DNA of 64,000 nucleotides from assembly GCA_034401135.1 (NCBI GenBank), contig JAWZSP010000001.1, positions 3,410,001-3,474,000 of the forward strand, read 5' to 3'. The position numbers and the translations under genes are program-made. Below are positions 25,280 to 35,651 of the stretch, piece by piece; the first letter of the stretch is position 1, and every line of letters starts with the position of its first letter. This stretch comes from Volutella citrinella. Taxonomy: Eukaryota; Ascomycota; Sordariomycetes; Hypocreales; Nectriaceae. The notes under the pieces are model-generated. The model ran no database searches, had not been told where the DNA came from, and saw nothing but the letters and a program-made list of their open reading frames with translations.

Positions 25280-25817
25280 TCGCCTTATATGGACCGTGTC
25301 CCTCCCTCGTCGCGTGTGCCGTTTACTTTTCTGATGCTTGGTATCTAGCCTCGAGCCTGTGCCATGTTGTACACGATACTTCTATTTCCTTCTTGATACT
25401 TGACCTCCCGTACCAGCCAGCTTCTTCTTTGTAAACCTATCACCATTGTCGCCACTGCTACCCTGCCTTCCATCGACAAGTGTTACCGCAACACCGACTT
25501 CCTCTCTGTGTCGAACTGACCGTAACCCTACCAATCTCATTCAACCAAGATAATACATAAGCGAACACGACCAGCGAGTCGACGACGCTCTCAACTACCA
25601 GTTAAACCACCAGTTTTTACAATTTTCTTGCCTCGAAACCCCACCGACGACACGACCCATCGTTGACACGCCAACCATCATCACCCAGAGGGGAGGGTTC
25701 TACCGCCGCCGACTGTTTTCCTAGAAGCAGCATAGGTTCCGCGGTAGACGGCGCCGGAGCGCCCATTTTGCTATTGTCTAACGTGTAATTGATATCTCCT
25801 CAACCCTGGTTCCCACA
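25280..25817 (+). promoter_or_regulatory. Promoter and long leader of the seven-TM receptor, with two upstream ORFs
   Basis: A TATA-like element (cttatatgg, about 25284-25292) precedes about 500 nt of CT- and AC-rich leader without a long frame. Two short upstream ORFs lie in it: 25334-25348 (4 codons plus stop) and 25364-25396 (10 codons plus stop). If the transcript starts near 25310, both would be scanned before the ATG at 25818 and could lower translation. The start site is not shown directly. Confidence 0.4.
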
Positions 25818-27471
25818 ATGGTCAACCTATCCGGCATCAACCTCTGTCCGCCTCCGTTCCTGGAGGGCTCCCTCTTCCCCGACAATGAAGGATGTAAGCT
25901 GGCCGCACAACCCGAGCTTTTACGGAGGGACGAATCAGCTGACGGGGGCGCTTCTAGATGTTGACGGGCGACTTTGCCAAAAAGTGGGCGCGCTCAAATG
26001 TTGCCTGCCGTGTCCCATGACCGAATGGGTTTACCCCGACTACTTTACCACCCTGACCGCCGTGGCCAACTGGGTGTCCTTTGCCAGTGTCGTGTGCTGT
26101 GTCTTCCTCCTTCTGTCATGGGCTTTCCTGCCCGTGGAAAGCACAAACAGGCACTATCTTAGCATCTGCCTCACCGTGGGCGTCATGATAATGAACGTGA
26201 GTAATCTGCGGTATGCCCTCTTGAGAACGGCGCCACTGACTCCGCTTTGTCTCAGCTGGGCTTCGTCGTGCCCCTCGCGGCCCAACCGGAACAATGCTAC
26301 AACTCGATTACGCCTCACAGCATGAGCACCAGCAAGGTCTGCGGCGCCTCGGGGGCCCTGCTGCTGCTCGGCGGATGGTCGGGCGTCATGTGGGCGTTCC
26401 TCCGATCCGTCTCCCTCCACCTCCAGATTTGCTGGCAGGTCCTCGTTGGCCGCAACTTCATGATCTTCGCCCAAGCCGCGGGATGGGGCGTGCCCATCAT
26501 TGGCATCGTCCTCGCCCTCGTCTTCAGCGGCGTGTCGTTCCGGTTCGGGGCCACGTGCCACATCAACCACCAGAACAGTCTGGCCGACTTCTGGATCCCC
26601 CTCCTTCTCTTTGCAGGCTTTACCGTCATTATCACGTTTGCCACGTTTGGCTACTGCATCAAGGTATATCTGGCCGCCTTGTCCGACCACGGCGGCGGCA
26701 CATCCGAGGGCTCAAGCCTGCCCACTTACACCAACAGCATCAAGACCATGAGCCCCCGCCAGGCCTATCGCCGAGTGCGAAGAGTCATCTCGCTTCAGTG
26801 GCGAGGAATTGCCATTGTCCTCATCATCATCGCTGATGTCATCTTCTTCTCTGTGATATTTGTGTTCCAGGACCGCGTCGTTGAGGATGTCACCCACGAT
26901 CCAAGAATCGCCCAGGATTGGATCAAGTGCCTCGTCGTGGAGAAGGGCAACAAGAACAAGTGCCTTGGAGAAGCCGGTAAACTGGTCCTCAATGAGGCCA
27001 CAGTCACAGCTGTCCTGCTTCTTCTCGCTGTAAGTACTCCCGTCACCTAAACAATCTTGTTAGCACTGAGTTGGATACTGACGAGGACGGTAGCTGAACG
27101 GCGTGTGGCTTTTGTTTCTGCTCGGAAGATGGACCATGGTCACTGGCTGGGTCGACCTGGCAAAGTCGCTCCTCGGGCGAAGAAAGAAGGAGTTTGTGTC
27201 TGTGGATGCTCGAGTAGAGCCCAAGGGGGATGGCCGATCGTATGAGATGCTCTCCAAGGAAACGAGCAATGCAGTGACACCACTCCCTCAAGCCAGGTCG
27301 CCGGAGTCTGGGCGCCAAACTCCGGATTACTTTGGCAAAACCGCGCGATATCACACACCCGCCCGCTCCTTCTCGAGCCCCCGGCCGCCGCCAACTGGCA
27401 CTGGTCAGGGAAGCTGGGATGACAAGGAGACTTACGCCGTGCCAATGAAGGACATGAGCCCACATCGATGA
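25818..27471 (+). CDS. Seven-TM G-protein coupled receptor, GprM/GprN-like (fungal class VII)
   Basis: Four exons (25818-25893, 25958-26196, 26256-27029, 27094-27471) with GTAAGC/GTGAGT/GTAAGT donors give 488 residues. The extracellular N-terminus is short and Cys-rich (NLCPPPFLEG, then CCLPCPMTEWVYPD), a hallmark of the fungal receptors likened to secretin/GHRH receptors (Aspergillus GprM/GprN, Magnaporthe class VII). About seven hydrophobic segments follow, with GGWSGVMWAFLRS and GWGVPIIGIVLALVFSGVSF in the core. The third cytoplasmic loop has SPRQAYRRVRRVISLQWRG, positively charged as expected for G-protein contact. The last about 110 residues are a Ser/Pro-rich cytoplasmic tail with many possible phosphorylation sites. 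It acts at the plasma membrane; the ligand is unknown. The first 64-nt intron shifts the frame, so the start at 25818 depends on it. Confidence 0.88.
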
Positions 27472-29561
27472 TTTACCAAGGACTGAAGGAGAACCAATCA
27501 GTCCCATCTCGCGGAAGAGGCGGCCCAACGGCTGCACCGAGGACCCCGACGCAGCAAAATACACGGACAACAGCTGAACCCGCAAGTTCCGGCAAGCTCC
27601 CCACCAACTATGCATGAGAGAAGCAACCATGCAATTCATAATACAAATCGATACGACTATGAAAGCCCCACACCAGCAGTTTCCATCGAGTCCTAAGACG
27701 TTGGGAAAATCAGAAAGGTTGTTTGATGGGCATCACAGCACCGCATCACGACAGCCAGAGTTACACGATTATTTACAAGCGCGGCGTTTGTCACCCCTGA
27801 CGTGACGGGATCTTCTGGGAAGGCAACCCGTCAGTTTACGCAGGTGGACATGATTCCTCTCCGACGAGGCCGGCGATCAACAATGCCGAGCAAAAGCAGT
27901 GGGTGTATTGCTGCAATGCGTCATGCCATGAAGATGTAAGACGCGGTGTGCGATGTGGAGATGGGATCAGCCCGGGGCCCCTCGATTGGGCATAGATGCG
28001 GAAGAAACAGCCGTTCTCACGATATGCAGCAGCAGAGTAGGGGCATCATCAGCTCGCGCGAGATCCGTGGCGCCCGCAGGATTGGTGGTGGTGGTGGTGC
28101 GGCGCCGGAAGCTGCGGATGAAGGCGTGAGGTGGTTGGCGAGAAACAACCAGGGCATCTCCTTCGGACGACGGAGTTTTGCACTGGCCGAAGCATACTTG
28201 GCATTCAATGCCGGTTTGGTCAGCAGCAGATGGCAGACCAGGGAACTCCCTGGCGGAGGAAAATGGCGCCGTGAACGATAGTGATGTAGTAGTAGTTGTA
28301 CGGGGACGCAGCGATGGAGCAGAAAGAGGCCACGATCTATGATACTGGTATCGGGTAGTCTCGCATCTAATCTAATGAAAATGAAAATAATCAAACAGCC
28401 ATTGACCAAATCGAGACACTAGATGTTGATCTAAAACCAGCAGTGATGCGGCAGTGATGTGACGGGAATTGCTGGGGCGGCACGGGACAGGCTGGGGAAT
28501 CCCGAGGGAGGGCCGGAACATTGGGGCCTCAGTCCAAATGTGCGTCCGCATGCTTATCAAGTTTTAGGCTTGGTCGCATCGGTGTCGCGTGCTTTGTTTC
28601 CGCTCCGCGACCAGGTGTGTTGCAGCCACGCAGACACGCAGGACGTAGCGAGTAGCGAGTAGCGAAAGGCTCAGGCTTTGGCTTGGCTGCTGTGCTGGAA
28701 AAGCTGGGCGCCAGCGCGCGACTCAGACCCAGCGAGCGAGGCGGTTGGAGTTGGGCCGCCCCACCCACGGCCGGCAGCTCCGGAACCACAAGCTGAGCCG
28801 GGCTTGGGGCGGATTAGCAACCCAAAGCCTGGACTGGACGCCCAAAGAGCTCGAGCGCCAGCGGTGTTGGCCCGGAAGAGACGGGCGAGGTGCGCGCGGG
28901 AGAGGGGAGGCGGGAGACTATTTTTTTGTTATATCTAGGTATGTTTGGGCCTGTCCGACATGTCCGCTGCCAGTCCCCGTTGGCACTTACTTCTTTCAGG
29001 CTCCGCGTCGTGTGGCCATCGCGTGAGAATATCCCTTACCGACTTTCTTTCCTTTGGCCGCTACGGATCATCGGCCGACTCTCATCCTGTGAGCCGCGCA
29101 CGCGCGCACATACGCACGCGCACCCACTCATCATCCACCCACTCACCTCAACTCACCTGAACTCACTCAATCACTCATTCACTCACTCAACCTCTCTGGC
29201 AGAGGCACACCCGTCCCTCCGCTACCCGTACATATCAGCGGCCAAAAACCCTCCTCAGCAGTCCCCACCTATTCTTCACAAAGTCCCATTCTGGGCCGGG
29301 CGCCGAAATCGCATCTACATACCACATTGAGCGGTGGATCTGTTGAGTGAGTAAGACCACGCAAGCGCCAGGGCCGAGCTGAGCTGAGGCTGACATGCAA
29401 TTCCTCCAAGACAAAAAACCACACAACCATCGAGGTTTGCTCAGAAAAAAAATCGCCTCGAATTTGGGAGTTGCAGATCTCTCCCCTCCCTCACGTGAAG
29501 GGTTTTGCCGAGCTAGCTCGCCCGCAAGCCGTCGTCACTCAATAATCCCCCCCGCGCTATC
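27472..29561. other. Intergenic between receptor and GH5 genes
   Basis: Holds the receptor 3' UTR, a (tagcgag) triple near 28645-28664, and, upstream of GH5, a T-rich/ATATC element (28919-28938) and a CACTCA/CTCA-rich tract (29125-29195) typical of fungal leaders. No other gene supported. Confidence 0.45.
29125..29195 (+). repeat. Imperfect CTCA-rich tandem tract
   Basis: Repeated cactca/ctcaac units over about 70 nt in the probable GH5 leader or promoter. Pyrimidine-rich with no A-to-G bias; probably a leader microsatellite. Confidence 0.6.
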
Positions 29562-31373
29562 ATGCCGGGCGGGGCACCACCAATGCCGGCGAGGGATCGC
29601 GAATCCAACGCTACTCCCCCTGGCAGGAGTTTCTTTGGCGGCTACTGGCCTCGACGGCCGGCGGCCGCGGCGCGGGATGATGAAGAGAGCGATGAGGAGC
29701 AGCGTGTCCAACTGCTCGGCGCGTGGACCGACGGGGAGGAGGACGACGAGGACGCACTGGGCGACAAGGGCCGATATTCTGACGCTGACCCCACTGAAAT
29801 TGACAATCAGCATCGACATCCGTACGGAGACGACGACGAGGATGTGCCCGACCTGTTCGGTATCGATCACGAGGCCGCCCTGGGTCCAGACGTTGAGGCT
29901 GTCTCGCGTCCGCAACAACGAGACTGGCCGGCTGCCGCGATGCGCTCCACGGCTAGGCACTGGGCGGGCCGCCTGTCCTCATGCGCGGGACGCATTCCGG
30001 CCAAGCTGCGGCACATGTCCCGCCGACGCCTCCTTCTCATGGTGACGCTGCTGATTGTGAGCATTCTTGTGCTCCGCTCCTGGATCAAGGAGTTGGCCAT
30101 GGGCAGGCTCTGGGTGCCTGACCCGGCGACGGAACGTTTCGGCCAGAAGGTGCTCAGGCTGCCGAGGGATCGGTCACGGATTGAAGACTACAAGCTGCCC
30201 CTGCACACGAGTGGGCGCTACATTGTCGACGCCGATGAGCGGCGGTTCAAGGTGGCAGCCGTCAACTGGTACGGCGCGAGCGACGAGTTGTTCGTGCCGG
30301 GGGGCCTGGAGGTGCAGCACCGCACAAGCATCGCCAAAACGATCAAGCGGCTCGGCTTCAACAGCGTGCGGCTCCCGTACGCCGACGAGCTCGTCATGAA
30401 GAACCCCGTTGTCGATGCCCGCCAGCTGACGGCGAACCCGGACCTGATTGGGAAGCGGGCGCTGGAGATATTCGAGGAAGTGGTGACAACGCTGACGGAC
30501 GCAAACGTGTCCGTCATCGTCAACAACCACATCACCAGCGCGACGTGGTGCTGCGGCGCGGACCCGTGCGATGCGGGATGGGCCAACGACCACCTCCCGC
30601 GGATAATGTGCCGGGTGAGGCAGACGGAGGACGAGTGGATTGAGCACTGGGAGACGGTGATGCGGCCGCTGGTGCACAACCCGCTGGTCATCGGTGTGGA
30701 CCTCCGGAACGAGGTCCGGGGTTTGTGGGGCACGATGCCATGGGCCAAGTGGGCCCGCGCCGCCGAGCGGTGCGGCAACCGGCTGCTAGCCATGAACCCG
30801 GACTGGCTGGTCGTGGTCGAGGGCACCGAGTCGGCCAACGACCTATCGCACGCCCGGGAGCGGCCGGTGGTCCTCGACGTTGCCCAGCGGCTCGTGTACT
30901 CTGCCCACGTGTATGGCTGGTCGGGCTGGGGCAGCCTGGAGGGGCGGTTCAAGCAGCGGAGCTACGACTCGTTCGCCCAGACGATGCAGCACAACTGGGG
31001 CTACCTGCTCCACGACGCGGGCGCTGCGAGGATGAGGGGCGGCGGCTCTGCTCGGTCAGGCCGCGTCGGAGACGGAGACGGAGACGGAGACGAAGCCGTG
31101 CCGGTCTGGGTGGGCGAGCTGGGAGGGCCCCGGGATCCGTCACTGGGCGACGTCAACTATTGGCAGCACCTGACGCGCTACCTGCGCGAGGTGGACTCCG
31201 ACTTTGGGTACTGGGCCATCAACGCGCGCAAGGCCAGCGGCAACGAGACGGAGGGGTATGGCCTCCTGGAGAACGACTGGGAGACGCCGGTGCTGGATTA
31301 CAGGATGAAGGACCTGGTGGACCTGATGAGTCCCCAGGTCAAGGCCGTCAAGCTAGTCGAGCAACGCCCTTGA
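29562..31373 (+). CDS. Membrane-anchored glycoside hydrolase family 5 protein
   Basis: Single exon, 603 residues. Residues 1-155 are a hydrophilic, acidic, presumably cytosolic tail; 157-173 (LLLMVTLLIVSILVLRS) is a signal-anchor after a basic RRR, giving type II topology with the enzyme outside or in the lumen. The catalytic part runs from about 210: KVAAVNWYGASDE (strand 1), GFNSVRLPY, VIVNNHIT, IGVDLRNEV with acid/base Glu384, SAHVYGW, and WVGELG with nucleophile Glu519. This is the GH5 cellulase-like TIM barrel, so beta-glycan hydrolysis is expected; the substrate cannot be read. A GGAGAC hexamer repeat encodes GDGDGDGD at 503-510, just before the nucleophile strand. ATG 29562 is the first in frame after the CT-rich leader. 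Confidence 0.9.
   Translation: MPGGAPPMPARDRESNATPPGRSFFGGYWPRRPAAAARDDEESDEEQRVQLLGAWTDGEEDDEDALGDKGRYSDADPTEIDNQHRHPYGDDDEDVPDLFGIDHEAALGPDVEAVSRPQQRDWPAAAMRSTARHWAGRLSSCAGRIPAKLRHMSRRRLLLMVTLLIVSILVLRSWIKELAMGRLWVPDPATERFGQKVLRLPRDRSRIEDYKLPLHTSGRYIVDADERRFKVAAVNWYGASDELFVPGGLEVQHRTSIAKTIKRLGFNSVRLPYADELVMKNPVVDARQLTANPDLIGKRALEIFEEVVTTLTDANVSVIVNNHITSATWCCGADPCDAGWANDHLPRIMCRVRQTEDEWIEHWETVMRPLVHNPLVIGVDLRNEVRGLWGTMPWAKWARAAERCGNRLLAMNPDWLVVVEGTESANDLSHARERPVVLDVAQRLVYSAHVYGWSGWGSLEGRFKQRSYDSFAQTMQHNWGYLLHDAGAARMRGGGSARSGRVGDGDGDGDEAVPVWVGELGGPRDPSLGDVNYWQHLTRYLREVDSDFGYWAINARKASGNETEGYGLLENDWETPVLDYRMKDLVDLMSPQVKAVKLVEQRP
31068..31091 (+). repeat. In-frame GGAGAC hexamer repeat in GH5
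   Basis: Four copies of GGAGAC coding for alternating Gly-Asp inside the loop before the nucleophile strand. Length changes in this repeat would add or remove dipeptides without a frameshift. Confidence 0.8.
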
Positions 31374-32719
31374 CATGGGGCGCTCGGTCAAGGGCGGGGG
31401 TTGGAAAGTGATTGGACGCATAGATTGGATGGGATACCCTGTTGGAGGAAGGGGACTGGGAGGCGTTTTACGGCCGTGATTTTTGAATATTTCCGTGGGA
31501 TCGCTAGCTGTTGTATCTTGGCGGCGCGCCAAGCAGCGGCCATGACATGGAGACCCTGAGGGTACTCATATATATACCTTAGATACTGCATTGCTACTAC
31601 TGTATTACCTGATGAGCCTTGCCTTTCCCACCAGGGTGCCTACCATGTCAATGACGCCCTCACAGTGCTTTTACTGCCCAGCCCCCCTCCTTGCTGACCG
31701 TGTACATCGGTGCTGCTGGGCGAGGTAGCAGGGCAGCTGTGGGCAGGGGCGAGTTCTATCACAAAACACAATGTGACATGGCGATCGATTTGTGATACGG
31801 ACCGTCTGCACACCGACGAGCGCCACCACCCGGCCACCGCCTCCCCTCCTAATCTACTAAAGGCAGGTATTCATGTAATTACCAAGGCGTCCAAAGCTCA
31901 CGGACGGACGATGCGTTCCGGCAGCAAGCCTCGGGGGCGTCTCCCACTCCTGCCGCCGCAGCGCTATTGCAGTTCCCGCATTCATACATATACAGCGTTC
32001 GTGCATCCATCTGAGTCAAACCACAAGGCGTGAACACGAGGCGATGCATCGGGCGGCAAAAAAAAAGCCCCCGCTTCTCCCCACGCAGGTACCGCCAAGA
32101 CCCGGTGGTCTCTGTCAAGCTTAGGTTGTCCTACAACCCGCTGGCTCCCGCTGGCTCCACCGCTTCGGCAGATCGGCGACCGCTATCGATAGCGCATGTT
32201 GCAAACCAGCCACCATTGGATTTCGAGCTCCCAGAACGAGTTCCCCGCCGCGCCTACCTAAGGTACGGGGCGACAGGTTGCTGCCTCTCAACAGAAGCCC
32301 CGCCACTGGCATCTGTTCTCATACGTACATCAGCTCGCCCACCTGCTTGTTTCTGTTACTACAACACCACCACCACCACCATCCATCGCCCGCCGCCGCC
32401 ACTTGCTGCCCGTCGGATTCTCCTCATCTCCCTCTTGTGGCCGGTGCCCGCGTTCATCCACACCCCCCAGCCGGACACTGTTTGGACAGACCCATCCGGC
32501 CCATTCTCATCTCCCGCCGTCAGACATCACGTCAAACACCCCGCTGGTGCCAGCCAAGTCAAACCCACCTTAGCCCGCCCGCCCTCACCCAAATCCAACC
32601 ACACGCCATCGGTCAATCGCCAATCCCAACAGCGCTGCCTTCGCCTTTCCATCCCCGCACGGTCCTTGGATGTCATCACACACGTGTAGCACCCTGGCGA
32701 GGTAGCTCCCCGTGCGCCG
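31374..32719. other. Intergenic between GH5 and CRT10 genes
   Basis: An AT-rich segment (atatatata, about 31568-31577) lies in the GH5 3' side. A CT- and CAC-rich block (32330-32640, including a cac/cat run at 32368-32385) resembles the CRT10 promoter and leader. No gene supported. Confidence 0.45.
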
Positions 32720-35651
32720 ATGCAGAGCCACATCCGCGGACGCAAGGACCGGCCCCAGCGCATCAGGGTCGGGAGATGCTACGCCCAGACAGCTACCGAT
32801 AGGGTGAGTGAGACTTCCCCAGCCCAACCTCTTCCTCCTCATTGACTGCCGGCCGACACCCATCGGTCGGAGGCAGACTACTCGTCCCTGTCGCCAATCA
32901 TTCCATCTGACGCAACGTGCAACAGTTTGGCGATGGCGCCAAAGCCGCCATCCGCGACCGTGAACGGGTCGCCCTCGGGATGCATCCTCAGAACCCAGAG
33001 GTGCCTTTCGTATGGCCCGGCCAGGACTCCGACAACGAGAACGAGCACCCGTCCATCTACAGGCTGGTCCCTAGCATGCAGAAGTTTCGGAACAACCTCA
33101 CGACCCTCTCCCAAGCCTACAATGTGCGACTCTTGAACCCGTCAGAGCTCCGCCTGCATCTTGCAGCCCGGGGCCCCGCCTCTGTAGAAACCAGTGCCGC
33201 TGACCAAGCTGCTAGCTCTATCTGGTCGCCTACCAGGGCCGAATCTTCGTCTACAGACCTCGCAATGTCCCGAACCAGACCATCCCCCGCAATCCGGACA
33301 TGCAGCTGGCGCCCCGGCCGAGTGCAGCCGCCCGGGAGATTGGCGGCGGGACCGACACATCGAAACCGCACTCGGTCAACCATATCATCACGGGGTTCCT
33401 CGGAACCGAAGAGATTGTGGTCGCTTGCTACGACGACGGCGACGTGATTGCCTACTATGTTAGGGAAATAGCCGACCAATTGTACGCCGCCGCCCACAGG
33501 CCTGTTGGGCCATTGCCAAAGCGGCGCCGCCCCCGGCCATTCTTCCACGAGAACGTTGGCGATTCCGCCTGGGGTCTTTGTGTGCACCAAAAGTCTCGCC
33601 TCATCGCCGTTAGCTCAAACCGCCACGAAGTCACCGTGTTCGCCCTGGGGCTGGCCGAGAGCAGCAAGTCTGACGCGGAGCCGAGACTGTCGCGTTCCCC
33701 AGATACGCGGGTGCGCCGGCGCTCTCGAAACTGGAGGATTGTTGTTCTCTTGGGACCCGGTGCCGACAATGTTCCCAATATCTGCTTTGCGGACGACGAG
33801 ACCGGACAGGCCGAAAAGATCTGCGCAGTCGACGTCAACGGATCGCTGTGGGTGGCGCATGTCTTCAAGCCACACCAGGCTGCCGTCAGGATACCGGCCC
33901 TCCTTGACCCCCAGCTCAGAAGCGAGGAATTCTACCCGGGTATGTCGAGGTGAGCACGCGACTGGGAACAATACGCTGCCATGGCGCTTGACTGATCAAC
34001 TTTTCTTCTTCTTTGCAGAGGCTGGGGTGTTCTGGTCCTCCCGGAGGACGTCTTTATGGAGGTGAATACTGTGCAGGAGCTCTTTGGGATCCGCCTGGAT
34101 GAGGTCGATCATCTAAAGCCGCAGCCTGGGAGCAGCGGGCTTCAGTGGGCTAATCTCAGAAAGGTGCTGACTGGTATTGCTGGGAATCCCTGTGTTTTCC
34201 AGAGGATGGTGAGCCTGTTTGAGCTCAATACCGATTTTCTACCCATCGGCGACCCGCCACCAGCCGGTGAGGACATGGCCAATGCGGCTCTGATCCCCAA
34301 TGCAGAGTTTCCCATTTTAAACGAGCCAAGTGACGCCGAGGAGGGGGAACAGGAGGCCCATGATGTATTCCTAGATGACTGGAGCGACCCTAGCGAAGAC
34401 TCCGCTGGGGAAGAGGCCGAGGAGACGGATGTCGAAGGCGAGCAGGAACAGGGTGCGGAGGAGAACGAAGCTGCTGTAGAGCAGCATGGAGAGGAAGAGG
34501 AAGCAGAAGCAGAAGAAGAAGAAGAAGAAGGCGAGGATGAAGAGTTGTTCATAGAGGGCATCGAGGTGGATGAGGAGGGGGATGGAGACCAGGGGCATGA
34601 CGAGGACGAGGTCACCCCCCTGGGGGACAGCGATTCCGACGATTCAGGATACGCCGTTGACGTGTGGCAAGTCACGGCACCTGTCGCAGGACCTACAGCA
34701 CCAACCAGTTGGCAAATATTCTTCAGTACGGTGGAGGCCTATGGCGGCCACTTCCCGAACCCATCGGTTTCACAGCCGATGAAGGGGCAGGGGGGCCCGA
34801 CTCTAGCGGTTAAGAACCGGTCAAGAAGCTGTGGCACGCAACTTGCAGATGGCGTTGGCGACGGGCTCTGCTCACCGATGGACATGATCTACTTCCCGCA
34901 TAATGGGCGTATACAAATGTCGGCGCAAGACATACCCAGCCACCTGGCATTCCTCAAGCGGCCCCTCCTGTACAACACCCTTTCGAACCGTGGCGGCGTG
35001 GAGCATTCGGGCTACAAGTTCCACATCTTGAGGACGTATGAGAAGGACATTGAGCTTCGGAGATTCCCGCTGCCTGTCACGGTGGGCTCAGGCTCAGGCT
35101 CGGGATCTGGATCGGGATCGGGATCGGGCTCGAGTCCAGGCCCAAAGGAAGGCGGCGTTGTGTGCCCGGATGTGTTGCGGTTCGGCCGGTATCGTGACAT
35201 CTCGCTGCGCCACCACTTTCATGCGACGAGCCGACTATCCATGATTGCCCATGTACCGCAGCTGTCACTCGTGGTGGTCGGATCACCAATCGGCAGGGTG
35301 GCTTTGCTAACCCTGACGCGAATGAGGACGCCTGCTACGACTACGACGAATGCGACGACGAAGACGACGACGACAACGGCGACGGGCCACGCTGGAAAGG
35401 AGTGCCCCTGGGAACATGGGTTCCGGGTGGAGGCTATTCTGCCGACGGTCGCGGACGAAGAGGCTCACCGGCGGTTCGTCCGGCCGTTGCATGGCATGGC
35501 TGTGGGGCCAGTACAACGCGGCGACGGAGAGATGGGCCGGACGGCGGCTCTGCCCCGCACGTATCGGTTGATGCTGCACTATCGGAACCACGATATCCTG
35601 ACCTACGAGATAACGCGGGAGGAGCAGACAAAGAAGTTGTGCATTTTCTAG
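32720..35651 (+). CDS. CRT10-family protein with acidic and Gly-Ser insertions
   Basis: Four exons (32720-32803, 32926-33123, 33216-33949, 34019-35651) give 882 residues. Family features: FRNNLTTLSQAYN joined to LYLVAYQGRIFVYRPR across intron 2, then VNHIITGFLGTEEIVVACYDDGDV, WGLCVHQKSRLIAVSSN and RNWRIVVLL (beta-propeller-like strands), and at the C-terminus LSMIAHVPQLSLVVVGSPIGRVAL, RPLHGMAVGPVQ and a terminal YRLMLHYRNHDILTYEI block. Yeast CRT10 affects ribonucleotide reductase gene transcription; the fungal role is less clear. Residues about 444-548 are an Asp/Glu-rich segment and 695-711 a Gly-Ser linker from a hexamer repeat. Intron 2 uses a weak GTGCGA donor but has a CTGAC branch site. 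Exon 1 is the least certain part: it is placed by a GTGAGT donor and frame only. Confidence 0.85.
35089..35134 (+). repeat. In-frame GGCTCA/GGATCG hexamer repeat in CRT10-family gene
   Basis: About seven hexamer units encoding alternating Gly-Ser (residues about 695-711), lying between the middle and C-terminal conserved blocks. It behaves like a flexible, expandable linker. Confidence 0.8.

Noticed and set aside
30218..30952. 244-codon minus-strand frame over the GH5 gene
   Set aside because: Antisense shadow of the catalytic domain.
33118..33447. Apparent frameshift in the CRT10-family gene
   Set aside because: Explained by a 92-nt intron with a CTGAC branch site; the join restores a conserved block.
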